From NCBI GenBank assembly GCA_002309885.1, contig DBYP01000018.1, positions 62,001-126,000 of the forward strand: a DNA stretch of 64,000 nt, given 5' to 3'. Made by a program: the position numbers and the translations under genes. Shown in pieces: positions 35,724 through 44,563 of this stretch. Position 1 is the stretch's first letter; each line of letters starts with the position of its first letter. This DNA is from Verrucomicrobia bacterium UBA1183 (GTDB taxonomy: Bacteria > Verrucomicrobiota > Verrucomicrobiia > Opitutales > UBA9783). The notes beneath the pieces were generated by a model. The model was given only the letters and a program-made list of their open reading frames with translations. It did no database searches and was not told the origin of the DNA.

Positions 35724-36638
35724 TTAATAACGTTTTAAAGCCTTTTCGATAAGTTGTTTCAGCAGGTTTTCGAACGACAACCCAATGCACGCCGCGCTTT
35801 TGGGAAACAAACTTTGCGCAGTCATCCCCGGAATCGTATTCATTTCCAAAAGCCATAAATGCCCATCTGGCTCTAAAATGCAGTCAATTCGCCCAAAATC
35901 TCTACAATTTGCATGCTGAAAAAACGCAACGCCCACAGCTTTCATTTTTTGTGTAAATTCAAGTTCTATCGGCGCTGGATATAAATATTCGCAAGCACCC
36001 GAAGTATATTTATTTTTAAAATCGTAAAAACCATGTTTGGGGCGAATTTCCACGATTCCCAGAGGTTCGCCTTGCAAAATACCTAGCGTAAGTTCGCGCC
36101 CTTGAGCGTAACGTTCGACCATCCAGTTGCCTTCAGATATCGTTGCCCAGGCTTGTTTGAGGGCATTAAAGTTATTGCAGAGATGGACTCCTATACTGCT
36201 TCCTTTATCGGTAGGTTTTAGTACGAAGGAAGTACATCCTAGCGTTTCACAGATAAACGCTTCATTGAGCTCCTGTCCCAATTGGAGTGCTATGCCGGGA
36301 AGCACCGGTAAATGATGTGCCTGAGCCAACTGTTTGCTGCGCATTTTGTCCATACACAGAGCGCTTGTCTTTGAATCGCTTCCGATATAAGCAAAGCCTC
36401 CTTGTTCTAGCAAAGCTTGCAACTGTCCATCTTCACCGAAATCGCCGTGCGTTACGGGGAAAATAAGATCTTCTTCGGGATTTAAACCGTCAGGAAGTTT
36501 ATTTTCATCCAAGCGAATTAGTTGCGTCGGATACAGTTTTTTAAGCGTTTCGAACACAGGTTCAGCTGATTTAAAGGAAACATCGCGCTCGCCGCTTTGG
36601 CCCCCGCATAAAATAACAATATTTTTCAAATTTTTCAC
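35724..36638 (-). CDS. ddl: D-alanine-D-alanine ligase
   Basis: 304 residues of an ATP-grasp ligase. The GTG start at 36638 is chosen because GGGAGG sits seven bases upstream and because it gives a GTGA four-base overlap with murCB; the frame also opens five codons earlier, at an ATG inside that Shine-Dalgarno site. Motifs: LCGGQSGERDVSFKSAE, VFPVTHGDFGEDGQLQ-type loop, SFVLKPTDKGSSIGVHL and LEMNTIPGMTAQSLFPKSA. It joins two D-Ala for the peptidoglycan stem. Confidence 0.95.
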   Translation of the reverse strand: MKNLKNIVILCGGQSGERDVSFKSAEPVFETLKKLYPTQLIRLDENKLPDGLNPEEDLIFPVTHGDFGEDGQLQALLEQGGFAYIGSDSKTSALCMDKMRSKQLAQAHHLPVLPGIALQLGQELNEAFICETLGCTSFVLKPTDKGSSIGVHLCNNFNALKQAWATISEGNWMVERYAQGRELTLGILQGEPLGIVEIRPKHGFYDFKNKYTSGACEYLYPAPIELEFTQKMKAVGVAFFQHANCRDFGRIDCILEPDGHLWLLEMNTIPGMTAQSLFPKSAACIGLSFENLLKQLIEKALKRY

Positions 36639-38713
36639 AAAACTTCCTCCCATTTTTTACCCAACAAACGCACTTCAGGTTCCAACAAAATATTTACCTC
36701 CTCATTCACTTTATGTCTTATGTAGCGCATCAGCTTCAATACATCCGGGAAAGTTCCATGTCCTTTATTGAGGATGAAGTTAGCGTGTATCGGAGAAATA
36801 AAAACATTACCAAAGCTTGTGCCCTTTAACCCCAACTGATCTAACAGTTTACCGGTAGAGCCCAAATCGGTATTTTTGAAAAAGCAACCCAAACTTTTGC
36901 CCTGGGGTTGTGTATTCAAACGCCGGTTGTGTAAGGCTTTCCGCTTGTTTTGGACAAGCTCTGGAGTGGATGGTTCCCCTTTCAATACGGCCGATAAAAC
37001 GATATAATCTTTGAGGCTTTCGCAGGTTCGGTAACCGTACTGTATTTCATTTTGCTGAAGTTCACGCTTATTGCCACAACGATCCATGATGGTAACGTAT
37101 TGTACCTTATCCAAGATACCCAAATTATGAATGCCTGCGTTCATTGCAAGTGCTCCGCCCAAGGTTCCTGGAATACCGTCCAAAAATTCGAAACCACCGA
37201 TGCCTTCTTTTTCCGCCAAATCCAAAAAATTTTTCAAAAAGCATCCCGCACGAACTTCGAATGTGCCTTTAGCAAGCTTATTACAGGTTTCCCAATAGGG
37301 AGCGTTTAACTGCAAAACAAGACCATCGTAGCGCTCTGGGATAACGATATTGGAACCCCCACCGATAATGTAGCTTTCCAAATGTAAGGTTTCGCAAAAC
37401 TTCAGCAGCTTTTGTAATGATTCCGGCGTATTTGGTTGTGCATAAGCCAGTGCTGTCCCGCCAATTCCCAAAAGCGAATGCTGTTTTAGAGGTTGATCGA
37501 CCGTTAAACTTATGAAATTTTCTTGTGCGTATTGTTGTATCTGCTGTTTTAAGTTTTGGAGCCATTGTCGAGCTTGCTTGTCAACATTTCCAGCGCCAAC
37601 AAAGACCACATATGTCGGTGTATTTTGCGTTAAAAGCCCATCGCATGGCAAGTCACTAAGCGTTTTAGCCTGTGGTAACGCGGTTTCTAAGGAGCGCGTA
37701 AGCGTTTGGTCCTTTTCGAACGCCTGATAAATAGGACATAAGTAAAGATTTTTTACATCTTTTAAAATCGATACGAATGTTGGAAAAAATTGGTTTAATC
37801 GAGAAATGCGATGTGGTTCAAAAACGACGTGCAGTGTAGCATTTTGCGGAAAGGAATTCAGTAAAGCACGCAATTCTTCGGGATGATGCGCATAATCTGA
37901 AATAACCGTTAAACGTTGTGTTTGCAGTAAAATTTCGTGCCGACGCTTTATTCCTGGGAAAGTTGAAGCGTCTTTTGTCTCTGTTTCAATACCGGTCAAT
38001 GTTTTGAAAACACATTCCGCGGCAATTTTATCCTGCGCTAAGCCACGTGCATCGAAAGTTTGTAGCTGACCTTGGGTCTTAAAGGGTTGTTCTGAAAACA
38101 CCCAACGACGGGTTCGGGTACATAAACGTTCAAATGCGGCTTGATAAGCTTCTGCGTTCGGATAATGCGTCGGATGATCCCAATCGGTATTCAATATTAC
38201 GGTCGCTTCAGGCGAAAACAATTCCATGGTTCCATCGCTTTCGTCCAGCTCCAACAGCGTCCATTGTGCACCTACATCGAACGATGCATTTGTGTAAAAA
38301 TCATTTTGAAATTCGGCACCCAAAATGTAACTGATGGGGATATTATGATATTTGAAAAAATGAACCAAATAGGCTGTTGTGGTTGATTTCCCATGACTGC
38401 CGCAGATGGCACAAACCTTTTTATTGGCTAAAAGTTGGGCTAAAAATTGTCCACGTAGATAGCACTTACATTGCTTTTGTGCGGATAAGAGTAATGGATG
38501 ATCGGCATCGATGGCGGAAGTATAAATAACTGTTTTGCATGATTCAGGAATCTTTGGCGTCCAATCGATGTAGCTGAGCTGTTGTTTTCGTTCTTCGGTA
38601 GCGAAATCGTCCCAGCCAAAAATGACGTAGCCTCTATGCGATAAATATCTCGCCAAAGCTGCCATGCCCATTCCGCCGGCTCCTAGCAAAAAGATGGTTT
38701 TTCCTAATATCAT
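36635..38713 (-). CDS. murC/murB: MurC-MurB fusion (UDP-MurNAc:L-Ala ligase / UDP-GlcNAc-enolpyruvate reductase)
   Basis: 692 residues. The N-terminal 430 or so are MurC: GAGGMGMAALARYLSHRG, the ATP site CGSHGKSTTTAYLV, ELDESDGTMELFSPEA, NTDWDHPTHY and DYAHHPEELRALL. The C-terminal 250 are MurB: HSLLGIGGTALAYAQ, IIGGGSNIVIPERY, GIGGFEFLDGIPGTLGGALA, and the Ser in SLGCFFKNTD. The fused enzymes perform consecutive steps of UDP-MurNAc synthesis and Ala ligation. Such fusions are a known arrangement in Verrucomicrobiota. Overlaps tsaD (four bases) and ddl (GTGA). Confidence 0.95.
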   Translation of the reverse strand: MILGKTIFLLGAGGMGMAALARYLSHRGYVIFGWDDFATEERKQQLSYIDWTPKIPESCKTVIYTSAIDADHPLLLSAQKQCKCYLRGQFLAQLLANKKVCAICGSHGKSTTTAYLVHFFKYHNIPISYILGAEFQNDFYTNASFDVGAQWTLLELDESDGTMELFSPEATVILNTDWDHPTHYPNAEAYQAAFERLCTRTRRWVFSEQPFKTQGQLQTFDARGLAQDKIAAECVFKTLTGIETETKDASTFPGIKRRHEILLQTQRLTVISDYAHHPEELRALLNSFPQNATLHVVFEPHRISRLNQFFPTFVSILKDVKNLYLCPIYQAFEKDQTLTRSLETALPQAKTLSDLPCDGLLTQNTPTYVVFVGAGNVDKQARQWLQNLKQQIQQYAQENFISLTVDQPLKQHSLLGIGGTALAYAQPNTPESLQKLLKFCETLHLESYIIGGGSNIVIPERYDGLVLQLNAPYWETCNKLAKGTFEVRAGCFLKNFLDLAEKEGIGGFEFLDGIPGTLGGALAMNAGIHNLGILDKVQYVTIMDRCGNKRELQQNEIQYGYRTCESLKDYIVLSAVLKGEPSTPELVQNKRKALHNRRLNTQPQGKSLGCFFKNTDLGSTGKLLDQLGLKGTSFGNVFISPIHANFILNKGHGTFPDVLKLMRYIRHKVNEEVNILLEPEVRLLGKKWEEVL

Positions 38714-39732
38714 GTGATAGCCTCCAGTGTCCTGTTGGGATCTACTTTTAGCGGTGCGGTTAAGAATGTGCCTGCGAATGCAATCATAGCTGCATTATCA
38801 CCACAATAGCGCTTTTGTGGAACAAAAAACGGAATGTTGTGGTGGTTTGCGATGCGTTCCATGGCACTTCGAAGCAAGTTATTATTCGAAACGCCGCCGG
38901 ATAGTCCCAAGCTTTTGTAAGATTTAAACGTCAATGCTTGTTCCACTTTTTTGGTCAAAGCACCGATGACTGCCTGTTGATAAGATGCACAAATCGACGG
39001 TTTTTGAGCTTCAATTTCATCTGCCGTTAATTTGGCTAAAAAGTAACGGAGGCTGGTCTTGAGTCCAGAAAAACTGAATTTGAAATCCGTTTTTTTCGGA
39101 AAAGCTTTCGGGAAATCTATCCAATGGGCATCTCCATTGAGGGCGCAGCTTTCAATAAAAGGGCCGCCTGGATAGGGAAATCCAAGCATTTTTGCACCTT
39201 TATCTAAAGCTTCGCCGGCAGCATCGTCGATCGTTTGTGCCAAGATTTTGAATTTTAATGCACGCTCCTGAGTCGTCAATTCAAACAGTAGCGTATTACC
39301 TCCGGAAACCAGCAAACCCAGGTGAGGACAAATGTGTTCGATAGAAAAGGACTTATCTTCAGAATAAGCCTTTATAAAAGGCGATAGCGCATGCCCTTGC
39401 AGATGATTTACTCCCTCCAGAGGTTTTTTATATAACAACTGTAAAGATTGCGCATAAGCGATACCGATGCCCAAGGATCCAATGAGTCCTGGCCCATGCG
39501 TTACAACGATTTTATCAACAGAAGAGAGGTCGAATTGCTGATTTAAATTTTTTAGCAATAGGGGAAAGCCATTGAGATGTTCACGAATCGCAATGCCTGG
39601 GACAACGCCACCGTACGTACTGTGTAAATCGATTTGCGTCAGTACTTGTTCGTAACAAACACGCCGTTGGTTGCTATCCCAGACGGCAACCGCAGATTCA
39701 TCACAAGAGCTTTCAATACCCAAAATCAGCAT
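38710..39732 (-). CDS. tsaD: tRNA N6-threonylcarbamoyladenosine transferase TsaD
   Basis: 340 residues from the ATG at 39732 (MLILGIESSCDES), six codons inside the longest frame. It has the ASKHA-fold motif GIESSCDES, the metal-binding NHLQGHALS, LLVSGGNTLLFEL, DDAAGEALDKGAKMLG and GLSGGVSNNNLLR. With TsaE (26 kb) and others it makes t6A37. It overlaps the kdsC-like gene by seven bases and murCB by four. Confidence 0.96.
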   Translation of the reverse strand: MLILGIESSCDESAVAVWDSNQRRVCYEQVLTQIDLHSTYGGVVPGIAIREHLNGFPLLLKNLNQQFDLSSVDKIVVTHGPGLIGSLGIGIAYAQSLQLLYKKPLEGVNHLQGHALSPFIKAYSEDKSFSIEHICPHLGLLVSGGNTLLFELTTQERALKFKILAQTIDDAAGEALDKGAKMLGFPYPGGPFIESCALNGDAHWIDFPKAFPKKTDFKFSFSGLKTSLRYFLAKLTADEIEAQKPSICASYQQAVIGALTKKVEQALTFKSYKSLGLSGGVSNNNLLRSAMERIANHHNIPFFVPQKRYCGDNAAMIAFAGTFLTAPLKVDPNRTLEAIT

Positions 39733-40229
39733 GAATGTTGTGCTTCCCAAATACGATCACACAACTCGCGTGCAGCGCCCATTCCGCCTCCGAATTGAGA
39801 AATAAACTTGCATTGTTTTTGTACACAAGGCATCGCGTCTTTAGGACACGCTGACAACCCAACGCGTTCCAAAATAGGAGAATCGATGAAGTCATCACCC
39901 ATGTAGGCAATCTGTTCATACTCAAGACCTAAATCTTTGCGTAACGATTCGAATGTGGCCAACTTTTCCAAACGACCTTGATAAACATATTGAATGCCTA
40001 AATCTTTGGCACGCTTTATCACGAAAGGCGATTCACGTCCTGTTATGATTCCAAATAAATGTCCCGCTTTCACTAAACGACTTATTCCTAGACCATCCTT
40101 GGCATTAAAGACTTTAAAGAATTCTCCATCGGCACTGTAATAAAGCCGTCCATCCGTTAAGACGCCATCGACATCAAAGATGGTAAGCTTTATTTTTTTA
40201 AAAACTTCTTCCAAAACTTTTTCTTGCAT
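39726..40229 (-). CDS. kdsC: KdsC-type 3-deoxy-D-manno-octulosonate 8-phosphate phosphatase
   Basis: 167 residues from the ATG at 40229; an ATG nine codons upstream is possible. A C0-type HAD phosphatase with motif I TIFDVDGVLTDG, IITGRES, and the motif IV region YMGDDFIDSPIL, with the C-terminal GGGMGAARELCD. KdsC removes phosphate from Kdo-8-P; kdsA is at 52 kb. It starts a tight minus-strand run kdsC-tsaD-murCB-ddl-ftsQ, all overlapping or nearly so. Confidence 0.9.
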   Translation of the reverse strand: MQEKVLEEVFKKIKLTIFDVDGVLTDGRLYYSADGEFFKVFNAKDGLGISRLVKAGHLFGIITGRESPFVIKRAKDLGIQYVYQGRLEKLATFESLRKDLGLEYEQIAYMGDDFIDSPILERVGLSACPKDAMPCVQKQCKFISQFGGGMGAARELCDRIWEAQHSC

Positions 40230-40300
40230 GACTGCTATGCTAAACTTAAATCCCAAATAATCAATGAAAAATTCCTTCGAAAGCAGGTGTGTTGTATCGC

Positions 40301-40494
40301 TAGATCGTGTCTACGAAAGATAAAAAATTGTAAGAAAAAAGGATAAGGGAAGTTTTTGAAAAATTTCCCTTAGACCCTCAAAAACTTTCATAATTTTGCA
40401 ACAATATTGCAAAATGACTTGGGTGCAGGGCCTCTGTCCTGCTTTTGAGAGGTTTTGGGAGAGTTTTTACAAAAGTTCGCTCAAAAATCGTCTG
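40301..40494 (+). repeat. MITE-like interspersed repeat, copy 7 (forward)
   Basis: Starts TAGATCGTGTCTACGAAAG; contains all four internal stems, including GCAGGGCCTCTGTCCTGC and a CAACAATATTG palindrome variant. The right terminal repeat is unclear. It lies just upstream of kdsC. Confidence 0.82.
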
Positions 40495-40562
40495 ACGAAA
40501 CCCTCGCAAACCCGCTTGCTTAGAGGATTTACAAAAAAATCAAATTTTTTCAAAAAAACTAC

Positions 40563-40591
40563 TTGACAAGCAAAAATTAATAATGCATAAT
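40563..40591 (+). promoter_or_regulatory. Strong sigma-70-like promoter
   Basis: A perfect -35 TTGACA and a -10 CATAAT separated by exactly 17 bases, in an AT-rich spacer. It points into the G/T-rich duplicated stretch that follows, with no conserved gene downstream on this strand. Confidence 0.72.
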
Positions 40592-40597
40592 ATGCCA

Positions 40598-41060
40598 CGC
40601 TGTAGGTCAATGGGTGTTTGTTTACTGAGTTGTTTTGGTGATTTTGGGCGGAAAAGTCGCTTGGGGAGCGGTATTTCTGAACGGGCCGGCGGTAGCTTGT
40701 TGAGAATCCGTAAGGCGATTTGCAGGTATCAGCTGGAGTGTGCTTGTAGGGAAAGGTACAGGCAATTTGGGTGGTATAATATTCTTGAACGAGTTTGTGG
40801 TGGCTTGTCGAGAATTTGTAGAGCGGTTTGTTGGTGTTGGTTAAGGTGTGTTGGCGGGGTAGTAAGATATCGGCGGTTGTGGTTATATAAAGAGATTCCT
40901 AAGTTCAGCGACGGGTGGACGTAGGGGGCGTTGTAAAAAAGCGCGTTTTGTGAGATATTAAAGCGGCATGTTGATGTCGATTCTTTGCGGAGAAGCGGCA
41001 ATGGCGGAGCTTTGATGTCAACGTAAGCGCAAGTTTGTTCTTTGACAGTTTTTTTAAAGC
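40598..41060 (+). other. G/T-rich, internally duplicated stretch: candidate non-coding RNA
   Basis: Follows the strong promoter. The plus strand is markedly rich in G and T. Segments of about 95-100 bases at roughly 40666-40763 and 40770-40875 are imperfect tandem duplicates (for example TTCTGAACGGG..GGTAGCTTGTTGAGAAT against TCTTGAACGAG..GGTGGCTTGTCGAGAAT, shortened here). A 113-codon plus frame (40583-40924) exists, but its product is an odd Arg/Cys/Gly/Trp mix and its first start codon lies in the -10 box. A non-coding transcript seems more likely than a protein. No match to RNase P, tmRNA, SRP or 6S RNA could be seen. Confidence 0.4.
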
Positions 41061-41106
41061 GTAGAAGGTATGTATGTGCGGCGTTATGCATTTTGACAGC
41101 GCGCAT

Positions 41107-41294
41107 TAGAGCGTATCTACAAAAGCTAAAATTGAGAGATTGTTTGCAAAAAATCTCTCAAAGTCCCTTAAAAGCAGGGCAGCGGCCCTGCACTCTACTT
41201 ATTTTGCAACGCTGTTGCAAAAAAAAGAAAGTTTTTGAGGGTTTAGGGGAAAAAGTTACCTTACAACTTTTTCGTCTTATGTAGATGCATTCTA
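41107..41294 (-). repeat. MITE-like interspersed repeat, copy 8 (reverse, full length)
   Basis: Bounded by TAGAGCGTATCTACAAAAGC and TATGTAGATGCATTCTA, an inverted pair. Internal stems in reverse order include GCAGGGCAGCGGCCCTGC and TTTTGCAACGCTGTTGCAAA. Confidence 0.88.
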
Positions 41295-41482
41295 GCAGCG
41301 TATTAGCATACATCAGCGGAATATTTTTAGCAATGGAGTATTTTGTAAACCGAGGAAATTTACAGAATTTTTACAAGAAAATGACTTTGGGTGAATTTTG
41401 AAAAGCCGCGGGATTTTTCAAGTAAAACATTGGCTCAAATGCCTGAAATTTTCCGTTAAGATGTGTAATCAATGCTATTGCA

Positions 41483-41681
41483 AGCGTTGTCAAGCAAAGC
41501 GTGAGGGAGCTTTTGAGAAAAAGCTTTCTTTAGACCCTCAAAAACTTTCATAATTTTGTAACAATATTGCAAAATGACTTGGGTGCAGGGCCTCTGTCCT
41601 GCTTTTAAGGGAGTTTGAGGCATTTTTTACAAAAAAATCCTTCAAAAATGTAGTATTTCTAGTTTATGTAGACACGCCCTA
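41483..41681 (+). repeat. MITE-like interspersed repeat, copy 9 (forward)
   Basis: Left end degenerate (GCGTTGTCAAGCAAAGCG); the GGGAGCTTTTGAGAAAAAGC stem, the CAATATTG palindrome, GCAGGGCCTCTGTCCTGC and the right end GTAGACACGCCCTA are clear. A further isolated terminal end (AAGTAAACACGCTCTA) lies at 41814-41829. Confidence 0.82.
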
Positions 41682-41838
41682 GTGGGGTTTTAGGAAATTA
41701 AAGCACGTGTATTATGGGATGTTTACTGATTTTCTTAAGTTACTGCGAAAGCGATTTCCCATAAAATCTTTGTCTATTTTGCGTTTTGTGGTAAACTTAT
41801 AGCCTCTCGGCTCAAGTAAACACGCTCTAGTTTTGTCA

Positions 41839-41916
41839 TGGTCGGGTCAGTGAGATTCGAACTCACGACCCCTTGCACCCCATGCAAGTGCGCTATCCAG
41901 GCTGCGCTATGACCCG
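41839..41916 (-). tRNA. tRNA-Pro(GGG), CCA encoded
   Basis: Minus strand: acceptor CGGGTCA/TGACCCG, anticodon stem CTTGC/GCAAG with loop ATGGGGT (anticodon GGG), T loop TTCGAAT, discriminator A and encoded CCA. TTGACT lies about 35 bases upstream of the 5' end as a possible -35 box. Confidence 0.96.
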
Positions 41917-42104
41917 ATCCTCACATTAAGAACATCGCTTTTTGGACGACAAGTCAAGTGTTTTTGCCGGTAAATTGTGTTTAAATGTGGATATAAGGAT
42001 ATCTCATAAACGTTTGGAGCGTGTACGAGATATTTTAACTGTCTCTGTTTTTTGCTTGATAAATTACGGTTTTTTTTGAACTCTTGAAAGACTGTTGGCA
42101 CAAA

Positions 42105-43367
42105 ATGAGACAACTATTTTTTATAGGTTTTGCTTTATTTTTTTTTATTAGATTAGAAGCTGGAACAGGTTTGAGAGATATTTCTGGTGCCGTAAAAAAA
42201 ACAGAAATGAGCTTTGTATCGTATTTACTAAGATCTGAAACTATTAAAATACGTTTCCCATCGGACGGTCAGCAGCCAGCTCCAGAGGTTGTGCGTCAGT
42301 TTGCTACACCCCAACAGAGTATGTTCCCGTGGTTTTGGTGCAAGGAGTTTGCTGTGTTATTGAACATTTTCGAAGGCGACATTCCTGAAGAATTTGAAAC
42401 TTTGATACACAATCCTATAGGGAGGGAGCTTTTATACCGAATATGTATAGAGCTTCTTAGGGTTAACGATAAAGGGGAATCTTGTTTCCCGGATGGAACC
42501 GCTAGAGAGGAAGGAAGTATAAAAAAGGTACATTTTGCAAAGTCAGAGGTTACCGAATCTTGTTTTGAAGAATTCTCTAGTTCCGAAGTTTTGTTTTTTA
42601 AACTTTTGGAATACTTTTATGAATTGTGTCCCAAGCGAGGAGTCGAAGTGTTGAAAAATATGCTCTATGCAACTTATGGGGAGACGAAGGTCGAAGAATG
42701 GATTGCCTACTACAAACCTCTTTGGGAAAACGAAGGAAAGGTTGTTTTGTTTTTATTTATGGGGTTTGGGAGTTCTCCGAGTGTTGAGGGTTATCTTCCG
42801 GGAGATGAGCTGTCTTTAGCGCATTATCGAACATTGGAACGTTGCCAGGAACGTTTTTATTATGAAATACTTAAACGTGGATATAAAAGTGATTCTGATG
42901 CGGTAAATCAAACCTATAAGCTTCATGTAGCCTTGGAACGTAGAGGAAATGCTTTTGTTGTATATTTAGCCAACGGATTAGCTTCCTCGTGTTTTCAGGT
43001 GCTTGATGTTTTTGACATGATATACAAATTTTTTTATGAAAGCTTAAATTATTTTGAACCTTACCTTCCTCCTGAATTTTCAGGAGCGCAATTTAAAGAA
43101 AAGGCGTACGATCGTTGGCATCGTTTAAAGGAAAGGATGCATTCTTTTTACGCTATAAAGAAACGGCGTCCGTATGCTTGCACGCCAAAAACTCAACATT
43201 TGCGGTATGAATTTCATATAAGCATAAAAGAAGGGGATAAGCTCTTATCTGTTGAACTGTTCGTTTTATCGTACGATTATAGCCAAAATATTTTGTATAC
43301 GGAGAGTGGCGAAGAATTTTGGGCTCCGTTCGAAGCTTGGGTCAATCGGTTGCTCAAAGAACTATAA
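42105..43367 (+). CDS. Exported protein of unknown function (420 aa)
   Basis: 420 residues from the ATG at 42105, which provides a signal peptide (MRQLFFIGFALFFFIRLEAG); the longer frame would start at a TTG seven codons earlier. The mature part is rich in aromatic residues (FPWFWCKEF, YYEILKRGY, FFYESLNYF), with no recognised motif and no membrane segment after the signal. Not in an operon; a terminator follows shared with convergent gapA. Confidence 0.78.
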   Translation: MRQLFFIGFALFFFIRLEAGTGLRDISGAVKKTEMSFVSYLLRSETIKIRFPSDGQQPAPEVVRQFATPQQSMFPWFWCKEFAVLLNIFEGDIPEEFETLIHNPIGRELLYRICIELLRVNDKGESCFPDGTAREEGSIKKVHFAKSEVTESCFEEFSSSEVLFFKLLEYFYELCPKRGVEVLKNMLYATYGETKVEEWIAYYKPLWENEGKVVLFLFMGFGSSPSVEGYLPGDELSLAHYRTLERCQERFYYEILKRGYKSDSDAVNQTYKLHVALERRGNAFVVYLANGLASSCFQVLDVFDMIYKFFYESLNYFEPYLPPEFSGAQFKEKAYDRWHRLKERMHSFYAIKKRRPYACTPKTQHLRYEFHISIKEGDKLLSVELFVLSYDYSQNILYTESGEEFWAPFEAWVNRLLKEL

Positions 43368-43436
43368 AATTCTTCTCGACACACAAAATACACAATAAAA
43401 AATTGGCATGGTTATCTCGGTTGCTGTCAACAAAAC

Positions 43437-43464
43437 AAAAAACCCTCCGAAGAGGGCTTTTTTT
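43437..43464. terminator. Bidirectional rho-independent terminator
   Basis: CCCTC/GAGGG stem with a CGAA loop, flanked by A-run on the left and T-run (CTTTTTTTG) on the right, between two convergent genes. It can serve both. Confidence 0.88.
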
Positions 43465-43481
43465 GCTGTTAAGTAAAGAAC

Positions 43482-44513
<1,032 letters not shown>

Positions 44514-44517
44514 CTAT

Positions 44518-44546
44518 ATTTTAAGTGAATAAACTTTTTGTGTAAA
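44518..44546 (-). promoter_or_regulatory. Putative sigma-70 promoter of gapA
   Basis: On the minus strand, TTTACA and TAAAAT separated by 17 bases, ending about 10 bases before the gapA start codon. Leader would be very short. Confidence 0.55.
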
Positions 44547-44563
44547 TGTTTATTTTTAATTTT

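Noticed and set aside
40583..40924. 113-codon frame after the strong promoter
   Set aside because: Product is an implausible Arg/Cys/Gly/Trp mix, the first ATG lies in the -10 box, and the pattern reflects G/T-rich duplicated DNA.
40598..41060. RNase P RNA, tmRNA, SRP RNA or 6S RNA
   Set aside because: The signature segments of these RNAs (for example GAGGAAAGTCCGGGC of RNase P or a tRNA-like end) were looked for and not seen.
40729..41106. 125-codon minus-strand frame
   Set aside because: Antisense of the same duplicated stretch, no ribosome site and no recognisable domain.
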